NCBI GenBank assembly: GCA_900708905.1
Contig: CAADRB010000007.1
Coordinates: forward strand, 2,682,600-2,746,599
Direction of reading: 5' to 3'
DNA from: Hymenolepis diminuta
Taxonomy: Eukaryota; Platyhelminthes; Cestoda; Cyclophyllidea; Hymenolepididae
Length of the DNA: 64,000 nucleotides
The notes beneath the pieces were generated by a model, which made no database searches, had not been told where the DNA came from, and was given only the letters and a program-made list of their open reading frames with translations. Below, one piece after another: positions 12,901 to 20,697 of this stretch. Position 1 is the first letter of the stretch; every line of letters starts with the position of its first letter. A program made the translations under genes and the position numbers.

Positions 12901-15900
12901 TAGCCATGAAAGACCGGTCAGATCAAGGATTTTCTTGGCGTTTTGAGAGTGAGAATTTACTCATCCAAACATCCAGCTACTCTCAATCGTGAAATGTAAT
13001 TAATAATACAGTTAAAAATTAGAACAACAAGGTTTAAAATATGGACAAGTGGATTAGGAAGATCATTAACTCATACACCGATCAAACAGATGCACTCATT
13101 GAGGTTAGGCGTCAGGTTACAATGGGCCACTATTAAATAATTGGCTGCGTATATAGCCACTGCAAAGTAGACTGTTTGATTTGCATGGGAATTCATCATA
13201 CACATTCAGCAATTTACCTTGTTGTCGTTTAACAGAAATTTAGCCAAAATTCACTCTTTTTAGCCTAAATTAGAGCCAAGGCCTGCAAACGTGAAATCTC
13301 TCATTAAACAGTGGGTAAGAGGAAATTGGTTTTAATCGCATTTAAAGAGAATGAGTCTTATTTTTTTTGCTGTTTTCTTATCAGTCGTCAGTGGAAAGCC
13401 CAGAAGGACCCGGTAAACCAGTAAGATATTTTTCTGCTTTTAATTCATGCTTCTTTCTCTTGTTTCCATAGTCTAAATTTCATCTTACGTATTTCAACAG
13501 ATTCCTAAACCTACTAAGCCACTGGTTTGTGACTGTGGTTTATTTTTTTTTCCCATTCTCTCCGTATTGGGCCGCTTTGATAATTTTATTTACAGACTCC
13601 AAAGACTTCAATGTTTGAAAAACCTAAACCAGAGGTATGGCATATGTGTTAATGTCGCCTTGATTTTACTTAGAAAAAAGCATTTTCTATTCCTTAATCA
13701 GCTTCATTAATGCTGAGGCTAATAGCATTTTGGAGAATTCGTGACTGATAAATGATGAGTATTAATTATTTGAGATGTGCCAGCCCCTCATTACTAAGGT
13801 ACTTTAAATCAATATAATAGTTCATATTGGTGTTAACTAATGCTTGGTTGTCCATTTGCATTCACACACCTAGACAAATCTTTGAACCAAATTAGTACCG
13901 ATATTCCCTCATTCATTCGCGTGCCTGGATGTGCTCGCATTAAAACACAAGTGCGCCAGTGTTCATATCGGTTTATTTCTGGTCGGATTAAGCCCCTATT
14001 ACATCAATTTCGTCCCCGTTTCGCTGTAGATAGCTGAAACAGGGTTTTCCAAGAGTCCCGTTTGGTGCTATTCTTTTGTGCAAACTTATCTTCTACTCTT
14101 CAAATCCTCTTAGCTTCTATTGCGTTTTTGTTCTCCGATTCAAATATTATACCGCCCAAGTTTATTTTTGAAAGGTTGGGAAAGTGAACTAAACATGTCA
14201 GAACAACCATTTTTCGTTCATTGTCGACTTTAGGTTCTAAAAGCCGCAGTATTCGAACCGCCTAAACCCCATATCTGTCTGCTCGAACTCTAACGGCATG
14301 ACTCAACATTTAATGATAGTTTGTTAATCCGTTATATGTTATATTTGACTGATTACTAATCTTGCTTGTCTTATTATCTGCAGGTTCCAAAAGTTGAACC
14401 CGTCGAACCACCTAAAGCCCCAGAGGTTTGTTTGAAATTAGTATAATTTCATCAATGCAATTAATATTGTTTATTTTTGTGCCAGTGGTATACCACTCAA
14501 CCTGTTCGACTGCCAATAAAAGGTCACAGAATCGATATTTCAATGAATAGAATGATCAGCCAGACTGGATAAAATTTTGGTCAACAGAGGGATAGCGGAG
14601 AAGCTCTGTGGTGCTACTCCTCTGCACTAGATAAGCATCAAATTATACATCTCAGTGGGTTTGGGAATATTTATTATTACACTCGATCTTAAAAGTTGGT
14701 TATTAGTTAGAAATTATGCACTATAATATTAACAATTCACACTGCTAACTTGGATGTCTTCATTATTAACCTGTTAAAACGTCCATCCCAGAGCCCCCAA
14801 ACTGTCAGCACCCAATGAGTCGATGAGTCCAAAATCAGCGAGAGAATAAAATATTGGAGGTGTTTGCGATTGACGAGATTGCTGTCGATCTGAAGTATTT
14901 ACATATTTCACTTTTATTGGCTTATTCACTAAGATCTTAATTTTTTCAACTTAGGTTCCAAAGGCTGAACCATTCCAATCACCTAAATCGGAGGTTTGTT
15001 TGAATTTTTATTTTCATTTCTCATAATCTAATTAAATATTGATCTATTTTAATGGTTAATTGAAGTTGGCAATATTCACCTTCTTTGAGTTTACTTAATT
15101 TGTCCATAATTATATTTCAACCTCTAGGTTACAATAGCTGAAACATTCCAACCATCTGAACTAGAGGTTTGTTTTAATTTGTCCAATCGCATTCGGCCTT
15201 TTTTATCTCTTGCTTTGATTGGTTGGCTGTTTCCTATTTAATTTTCCACAATTTTTAGCCAACAGAAGTCGAGGAACACAAACCGGAGGTAGGTTTTATC
15301 AGCGCATTCGTGGTAGGACAGTAAATATTCCGTGGGGTAGCACGTTAAATATATAATTAATCGCTAAGGGTTACGGTAGGAAAAGTTGAGGTTTCAGTCA
15401 GAGGTACAACTTTAATTTATGAATCACAAGTAAAACTAACTTCTAGCGTAACCAACTTCTAACTTAAGCGGACTCTATTTCAAACAAAATAGGAAAAAAA
15501 GTAAAGAATGTAGTGAGGATGCTTGTGTACTAGAAGACCAGCCCGTGTCTCGTAGGTATTGAAGTGAAAAAGGATATGAATGTATCGAGGAGTAGTCACA
15601 TATAGAATACAGTGAAGTTCTATGTATGCTGGAGGTAGAAACCAGAGATAAATCGATAAGCAACTTAGGAGAATATTAAACACATAGGGGACTACACATA
15701 TCACTTCGTGTCATTCATTTTTGTTATCCTATTTGTGCTATATTCTAGGTGCCTTAGTAAGTCATAGAATTGTACTATCGGAAGTTAGGATAAAGACGTC
15801 TGGACAGTAGGATACTAGTTTTAATTTAAATATTAAATATACCAGAACATTTAGGCACTTTGGGATGACTGGTCACCTAAGGTAACACGATAGATCAATG

Positions 15901-17876
15901 AAATAAGATTGACTAGGGGAGCCATGCAAGGGAGGATGCGATCACACAGAGAGGTCAACACACAGTTAATTTTAATTAGCACATTGGTTTTCGTGTCCAT
16001 TTGTCATGTCAAAGGTCATGGGTTCGATTCCTATTGGCGTTAACCCAGTGAGCGGGGTGACCAAGTATGGGGCACTGGTTAACATAGTGATAGAATTCGA
16101 GTCTCTCATCAGGGAAGCTTTATCATGCCACTCTCTACTCATGATGAGTGTTGGAAAACGCTTTCCTAAATGGGCATGGGATTTACAATCAGAACACTAA
16201 CATGGATGAGGTTTTCATTGAAAATGAAATATTGTATTGATAATAATGTATTTTTATTTTCTTCAACATTTTAGCCTATTCCTCCTACACCACCAGAGGA
16301 AGAGGTGAGTTGCGGCAATTCTAGTTGCATTCCACAATCTTGTTACCAAAATCCATTCATCCCCTTGTTTCCTATTTTAAAGTCAAGTAGAGTATTCAAA
16401 TGTCTTTCCAACCCATGCTAACTATATATTAATTTTTTATTTTCTATGACTTATAAATCCATTTCTTTTTCCCTTAATTCCAGATTCCATTCGAAAAGGT
16501 TTCACCGGAATCTGTAATGGAAAAATGTATTACTGCTGTAGCTATCTTCGACTTCCAGGCCTGTACGTTCATTAAAAATGCCTCGTTCAGTTGAGGGCCA
16601 TAAATATTTACGATTATTTTGAAATCATTTATCTCCCTTATTAGATGCGGATATTCAGGTGCTTAATCTTCTTGATAATTCCTCTAGTTGTCATCTGTAG
16701 GAAAAAAAAGTTATCAGATAAGCGTACAAAGTCAGAGGTCACGACATCGATACTCATTGGTGTACATCAGTTCATGCAGAAGATCCACCATACCGGCTAA
16801 TTCTGATCAACAAGAGGGGTGGTAGACTTCGAGTTTCTCTTAAGACCAGCTTCGGGATACTGAAGTAACGGTGAATCCTGCCAGTGGACCTAGTTTAGGA
16901 ACCCGACCAAATTAAGCCAAGTATCCCCTCACATAATTAGCAATCTTCCTAAAGACAAAAAAAGAAGACCCAGAGTTGGGTTTTATCACGTATATATTGG
17001 ATAAGAAGAATAAAATGAAGAAACGAATAGGGTAGGAATAAGATTTGGAAATTGGAAGAGAAGCGGGTTCATAATGAAGCTCCATTACAATACACTTCGT
17101 AGAATTGACTAATTTGCGGTCCATATTCGTGGGATGAGCAGTCAATAAAAAATCAGACAAATACAATGAAATGTATGTTTAATAGAATGCTGTAATGCCT
17201 TCTGCTCAAGGAATGGGCATGGGAGGTTAATCAGATGGTGTGGGGGTATTCCTTACGTGATACATAGAATAATACAAGATTACCCATCTGGTTATCTCAT
17301 AATAGTGCATACATGTCACTTAACCTCCTTAATACACTGCCTGCCCAGATTTTCATTTGTAACTGGCTTGTCGTGGGTAGGATGCCTAATAATTTCATTT
17401 TTCTTATTTATAGCTCAAAGTGATGAGCTTTCCTTTAAGGAAGGTGATACGATAGTTGACATTGTCAAATTTGATGAGGCTTGGTGGTCAGGTCGAATTG
17501 GAAATCGTGTTGGCATCTTCCCCTCTAATCGTGTTCAGGAAACAACTGCAGGCGCAGCTACAAGCTTTCCAGGAGCTACCGAATCCCAACAAAAAGTTGT
17601 CAGTAGTATCACCGCAATGGCTCTCTTCGACTTTGCGGCATGTAAGTTTCTTTTGCATTGTTAGAATTCCGGTGCTTGATTGTGGTTGCGATGTGTTTGT
17701 GCGATGACGTTTGATTAAGCCTCCTCTTCTCTTACCTTTCAGCTCAATCTGACGAGCTGTCTTTCAAGGCTGGAGATGAGATTGTTGACATTGTCAAATT
17801 TGACTCGGAATGGTGGTCGGGTCGTATCGGTGATCGGTCCGGTATCTTCCCTGCTAATCATGTTTCTGAAAATTGA
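3692..17876 (+). CDS. CTTN: Cortactin (Src substrate cortactin), 17 coding exons, two SH3 domains
   Basis: Cortactin binds Arp2/3 and F-actin to stabilise branched actin at the cell cortex. Coding exons: 3692-3801, 3871-3991, 10487-10597, 11556-11724, 11919-12076, 13264-13314, 13385-13420, 13501-13524, 13596-13634, 14384-14425, 14955-14993, 15128-15166, 15259-15288, 16275-16304, 16484-16562, 17414-17641, 17743-17876. All have AG/GT borders and compatible phases, giving 1440 nt (479 residues plus TGA). Order: acidic N-terminus with DDW at residues 5-7, partial repeat 59-77, full cortactin repeats 78-114 and 115-151, partial repeat 152-161, helix-like segment 171-223, mini-exon linker 224-333, SH3-1 348-402, SH3-2 424-479. 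Human cortactin has 6.5 repeats and one SH3, so this protein is shorter in repeats but doubled in SH3. The start is the first ATG after acceptor 3684. Family identity is secure; use of individual mini-exons is inferred. Confidence 0.93.
4903..5110 (+). mobile_element. piggyBac-type transposase relic
   Basis: The frame reads [20 protein letters not shown] then [20 protein letters not shown]. This fits the C-terminal signature of piggyBac/PGBD transposases: G-G-V-D-x-x-D-Q-x-x-x-x-Y followed by a basic stretch, K-W-W and a hydrophobic F-x-x-L-L-D. The aspartates of the signature are gone and the frame is isolated, so this is a dead fragment. Neither terminal inverted repeats nor a TTAA target duplication could be assigned. 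Confidence 0.55.
5376..5460 (+). repeat. tRNA-like SINE head
   Basis: GGTGTAGTGGTAGACATACT followed by CGCTTGTCTCGCTAGGGG and TTACGCCTTCGATACTTACC resembles a tRNA-Gly: D-arm with A box AGTGGTAGA, anticodon-arm CTCGCTTGTC, and a B-box-like TTCGATAC. The acceptor stem does not close, so it is not a functional tRNA gene but a tRNA-derived repeat. Confidence 0.5.
5990..6395 (+). repeat. Two adjacent SINE copies
   Basis: The first copy (about 5990-6165) has GAGCTGGTGGCACAG, AAGAGGTCACGCGC and CAACAAGAGGATGGTAGAGG. The second (about 6200-6395) has GTCAGAGGTCACATC, a GAGGGTGTCAGATTTTGAG body block, and a tail with GGAAAGCACTTTCCTAAATG. The tail occurs again at about 16149-16180, which helps define the 3' part of the family. 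Confidence 0.6.
9010..9115 (-). repeat. SINE copy, reverse orientation
   Basis: On the - strand it begins GAGCTGGTGGCGTAGTGGTG, the best-preserved 5' end of the family, matching the start at 5990. GCCAAGTCGATGACCATGAG follows. Confidence 0.6.
9520..9539 (+). repeat. AATC tetranucleotide microsatellite
   Basis: Five tandem AATC units in the large cortactin intron. Confidence 0.85.
10487..11724 (+). CDS. CTTN: Cortactin exons 3-4: two complete 37-residue actin-binding repeats
   Basis: Exon 3 (10487-10597, 111 nt) is exactly one 37-residue cortactin repeat, phase 0 at both ends, beginning SAVGTDYH and containing [17 protein letters not shown]. Exon 4 (11556-11724, 169 nt) carries the second full repeat with [19 protein letters not shown], then a fading third start SSVGYKDV, and ends in phase 1 at C|gtacgt. 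These repeats bind F-actin in known cortactins. A one-exon-one-repeat layout makes repeat number easy to change by exon gain or loss. I found no further repeat exon in the 6.5 kb intron upstream or the 957 nt intron between these exons. Confidence 0.92.
11919..12076 (+). CDS. CTTN: Cortactin exon 5: helix-like segment after the repeats
   Basis: The acceptor is CATTGTAG at 11911-11918 and the donor GAG|gtgagt at 12076. The exon restores phase 0. It encodes residues 171-223 and includes [17 protein letters not shown], which aligns with the start of the alpha-helical region of vertebrate cortactin (IRANFENLAKEKE in human). The charged helix is much shorter than in vertebrates and gives way to basic, proline-containing sequence ending QPKTTEE. 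Confidence 0.85.
12077..13263 (+). other. Cortactin intron 5
   Basis: A 1.2 kb intron. A 107-codon + strand ORF at 12423-12746 has no recognisable motif and lacks coding-like composition; I do not call it a gene. Confidence 0.5.
13264..16304 (+). CDS. CTTN: Cortactin exons 6-14: nine symmetric mini-exons making the Pro/Glu linker
   Basis: Nine consecutive exons of 51, 36, 24, 39, 42, 39, 39, 30 and 30 nt, all starting and ending in phase 0, encode 8 to 17 residues each: [110 protein letters not shown]. Each has an AG acceptor; donors are gtaag, gtatg, gtaggt, gtgagt or gtttgt. The exons at 14384, 14955 and 15128 share the pattern V-P-K-x-E-P-F and the same GAG|gtttgt donor, so they look like tandem duplicates. 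The block replaces the proline-rich linker of other cortactins and leads into the SH3 domains. Exon 13501-13524, with donor CTG|gtttgt, is the least certain. Confidence 0.75.
14234..14272 (+). pseudogene. Decayed cortactin mini-exon with a destroyed splice donor
   Basis: After an acceptor-like GACTTTAG lies [13 protein letters not shown], clearly a copy of the V-P-K-x-E-P-F mini-exons. At the place where the active copies read GAG|gtttgt, this one reads CAT|atctgt, so the donor GT has become AT and no donor follows before an in-frame TAA. I read it as a tandem duplicate that has lost splicing. Use with a non-canonical donor cannot be excluded from sequence alone. Confidence 0.65.
14480..14640 (+). 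repeat. Degenerate SINE copy
   Basis: It contains GTGCCAGTGGTATACCACTC, AAAGGTCACAGAATCGATAT and GGTCAACAGAGGGATAGCGG, in the same order as the A-box, B-box and body blocks of other copies. Confidence 0.5.
16000..16210 (+). repeat. SINE copy with intact B box
   Basis: GTCAAAGGTCATGGGTTCGA then TTCC gives a near-perfect Pol III B box (GGTTCGATTCC). The body GAATTCGAGTCTCTC and the tail GTTGGAAAACGCTTTCCTAA follow. This is the best copy for defining the family's internal promoter. Confidence 0.65.
16484..17876 (+). CDS. CTTN: Cortactin exons 15-17: tandem SH3 domains and C-terminus
   Basis: Exon 15 (16484-16562) carries the first strand of SH3-1 ([12 protein letters not shown]), exon 16 (17414-17641) the rest of SH3-1, a short linker and the first strand of SH3-2 ([12 protein letters not shown]), and exon 17 (17743-17876) the rest of SH3-2, ending SEN and TGA. 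Introns cut both SH3 domains at the same place in phase 1, showing duplication of an exon unit. Both keep the E-L-S-F-K acidic loop start, the W-W pair (383-384, 459-460) and the GIFP turn. In both, the ALYDY tyrosine is Phe, and the SNYV tyrosine is Arg (residue 399) or His (475). These two tyrosines normally form the proline-ligand groove, so ligand choice may differ from vertebrate cortactin. Confidence 0.92.
16715..16905 (+). repeat. SINE copy
   Basis: GCGTACAAAGTCAGAGGTCA, CGACATCGATACTCATTGG, GATCAACAAGAGGGGTGGTA and GAGTTTCTCTTAAGACCAGC match the B-box region and body of the other copies. Confidence 0.6.
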
Positions 17877-18029
17877 ACTCATATTTGTGCCTCCCCTATT
17901 TGTGTTCATGCTCTATTTATCCTTCTATCTCTGCGCCTTAAGCTAATTACCTACCTTTCTTATGCGCGTTACTATATGACTTGTCTTTTTCATTCCTTTA
18001 AATTTTCATACATTGCCGAATTTTGTTAA

Positions 18030-18035
18030 ATTAAA
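18030..18035 (+). terminator. Possible poly(A) signal ATTAAA for cortactin
   Basis: The common variant ATTAAA lies 154 nt after the cortactin stop codon. No AATAAA is closer. The hexamer is frequent by chance in AT-rich DNA, so support is weak. Confidence 0.3.
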
Positions 18036-18839
18036 CGAACTACTTATTATAATAACTAGTAGGAAGTGATTTTTCAGAATTTGATTTCATGGATTTTGAC
18101 GTGAGGGCTGAAATATGCTTTATTCCAAGCCGGCTAAAACGGATTTGAAATATCTAAATGTAGATTTCTAGTCACTCTAAGAGAAGAAAGGTTTAATAAG
18201 GGTTTCTGAATTACACGCTCTCCGGAAATATGTCTGAACACAAATACAAACACTTAGGCAGTATTCAATTTAAATATGAAGAATATGATTGCTTACGCAT
18301 TGAGACAATTCGGTCTTCAACCAGTAAACTGGACTTAAATTCTAACTTTAGACGACTTTTATCGGAGGACTGGACGTTTTAATGTTGTCGTATTTCGAGG
18401 TCGTATATCGTATGTTACTGTTATAAAAGGGGATTTTTAGTTGACTTATTTGATTTCATCGGAGCCTGTATCTGCCTTTGTTTCTTTTTGAAATGAAGAT
18501 CAAAATAAGATGTTTGATGCATTGTGCACAACTTACGGCTTAACAGATCCTTTTTACACAAAAATCTGGATGACTCACAATCTATTATCATTTGTGAAAA
18601 TATTAACGTGTTTGTTCTAATACATTTACTTCTATTCAAAGCATGAATAATCCATTGCAGATCACTTTTGCACTTATATTTCTATTTTTCCCCTTTATCA
18701 AGCCGTATTTGTGTATCGGTTTGACCTAACACCGAGGACTTCTAATTTCTGCAGACTTGATCTCTTTAAATGAATATGGCGTCTCACATTTAACGTTTCT
18801 AATTTTGTGAAACAAATTTTTCCTTCTTTATACTTTAAG

Positions 18840-19055
18840 AAAACGAATCATCCTTCAAAGCCGGTGATGAGATTGTTGGCATTGAGAAGTTTGACAAGAT
18901 GCGGTGGGCAGGTCGAATCGATAACCGTTGTGGTATCTTTCCCGCAAACTTTGTGGATTAGAGGTCAAGAGTTAGCACTGTGAAACCAACAGCACTTAGT
19001 ATGGTTCAGGTTGACCGTGGGATTACTGCCACGTCGGCCTATGATTTTGCAAGAT
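18840..19055 (+). pseudogene. Third, decayed SH3 exon of cortactin
   Basis: This 216 nt block copies the layout of exon 16: end of an SH3 domain ([30 protein letters not shown]), a linker, then the first strand of another SH3 (GITATSAYDFAR) and a donor T|gtaagt in the same phase 1. It is damaged in several ways: an in-frame TAG at 18959-18961 after VD, loss of about two codons near its start, replacement of the first W of the W-W pair by Arg, and an AAG acceptor. Splicing from exon 16 or an equivalent phase-1 donor would create TAA at the junction. The frame stays open on both sides of the TAG, so decay looks recent. Use as an alternative last exon is possible but unlikely. Confidence 0.75.
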
Positions 19056-20069
19056 GTAAGTCCCTTGTCACTCTTCACTAAATCGAAAGTGTTGTCGGAG
19101 ATTGGTTGGGAACCCAGAATGTGATGTACCAAATACATTATTGTGTCTGAACACCGGACCTCATTATCATGAATATACTAGTGCATTTACGAGATTTTAC
19201 CTGCGATATCCCTCTTACAGGAGGTCCGCTTAGACCTCCATCTTCAGGAAAGATAATAATGATAGCTTACAGTTGCTACTCCGTCGATCTCCATAAAGTA
19301 GATTTTAAAACAAATAGTGGAGTGAAGTACAGACAAAGAAGGTATGTTAGATAATCAGAGAGGTCACCTTTTTCCATTATTCCGAAACGATGAAGTCAAT
19401 AGCTATGAGAATACATCTGCCGTAGAAATTTGAGTTGTCCTTTAAAACACTTGGTTAACGTCAGACGAGAAATAAAATTAATAAAAATAAGTTTAAAAGT
19501 GGCGAAGCGATCAACATGCATGCCATTTCAGATATCAAGGCTTTTGATGATCATCCGCGCACGTCCAGTGAAGAGAATGACTAACTAACTCTTGAATATC
19601 GGTCAAAGGGGGTTTCCCTTTAAAGAATCTCCAGAGTGTAATTCCATTTCCCAAAATGAATATGAAATGGCAATTTCCTTCACTGTGGATAGGATTCATT
19701 ATTTCTTATTGAATATATCCGATTTATATAAGGAGAAAGCATAACTGATTAAAACCTATACTTTTTCATTCAAGTAGACTTAAATAAATTCAGTAGAGCT
19801 CAGTCCTTAAATATTTATGAATTTGTGACGTATTAACGCTGAATAAGCAAATCGCATAGATTATTTGTGAAAAAGATATAAGCAATCATAAATTACAGAA
19901 ACAACCTTGAGTTAAACATTTACTAGCTTTGTTAAAAACGTCCCATAAACTGATCCCTCGAATACCACTTATTAGCGTTCAAAATCGAGAATAAGTAAAA
20001 GCGGAAATTCAACTACCAATTGACACGGATTTTAAATATGAAGAAAATTAACGATCCGGTTAAATATAA

Positions 20070-20075
20070 TTTATT
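20070..20075 (-). terminator. Poly(A) signal AATAAA downstream of navigator
   Basis: On the - strand AATAAA lies about 108 nt after the navigator stop codon. It supports the 20183-20495 exon being a true last exon. Confidence 0.5.
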
Positions 20076-20182
20076 TTCTCTGGTTAAATGCTGTGGCATA
20101 AAATCTTCCAAAAAGTTAAAATCAACAACTCAGTAAATTCAAAAGACATTCTTAAATCATAATTTGAGGCCTATAGAGATAT

Positions 20183-20697
20183 TCATTCTCCATTGAAATG
20201 AGGTGATCCAGAATTGGCTACCGAGGAGTGCAGACGTTCGTTGTCTGCTCTTAGGAGGCTCAGTTGTTGGAAAAGGAGATTCAATTGGTCACGTAATTGA
20301 TCCACTTGGTGTGCGGATGCCAGAGCTTGTAGTTGTGCATCTGTTAGACGACTTTCCCTTTCTGCGAGTTCTTTCCGGAGATTTTCAACTTCACTTTCAA
20401 GTAAGAGGCATCGGGTATGGGCTTCGCAACATGAGGAATTTCCCGTTGAAACAGGCGAAGTAGGTCCGACCCTAGAACCGTCAAAACCATTATTCCTGCA
20501 AATAGCAAATTATAATTTCTTTTACTGATCAGAAGTTTAATTTGGAGGCATACATTTATACATTTGGAATATCAAAAAGGAATTTGAAATAAGAATCATC
20601 TGGACTCACCCATCGCCTAACTGATTCCCAGCAAAACCCTGAGATCTGTTTACATCTGCGGATACCGAAGAAGCTCGTACAAAGCCCTTACGTAGGC
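20183..20697 (-). CDS. NAV: Navigator exons 17-18: coiled coil 2 and C-terminus
   Basis: Exon 17 (20697-20610) codes a short Ser-rich linker, ending in phase 2 at GG|gtgagt. Exon 18 (20495-20183) carries LLLESEVENLRKELAERESR then LTDAQLQALASAHQVDQLRD, followed by LLRADNERLHSS, matching human LQLKSELREKELKLTDIRLE, ALSSAHHLDQIREAM and LKAENDRLKAE. Human proteins continue for several hundred residues to the AAA+ ATPase; here translation stops 18 residues later at TGA after SPHFNGE. AATAAA follows about 108 nt downstream. The only possible donor near the end, TCG|gtagcc, is weak. Confidence 0.92.

Larger units (their letters stand above)
17877..20182. other. Convergent intergenic region between cortactin and navigator
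   Basis: This region holds the cortactin 3' UTR, the decayed SH3 exon, a perfect 7-bp inverted repeat at 19220-19239, and the navigator 3' UTR. No exon with AAA+ ATPase motifs was seen here on the - strand. Confidence 0.7.

Noticed and set aside
13840..14037. 65-codon + strand ORF in the mini-exon region
   Set aside because: No acceptor or donor places it in frame with cortactin and no repeat to the mini-exon pattern.
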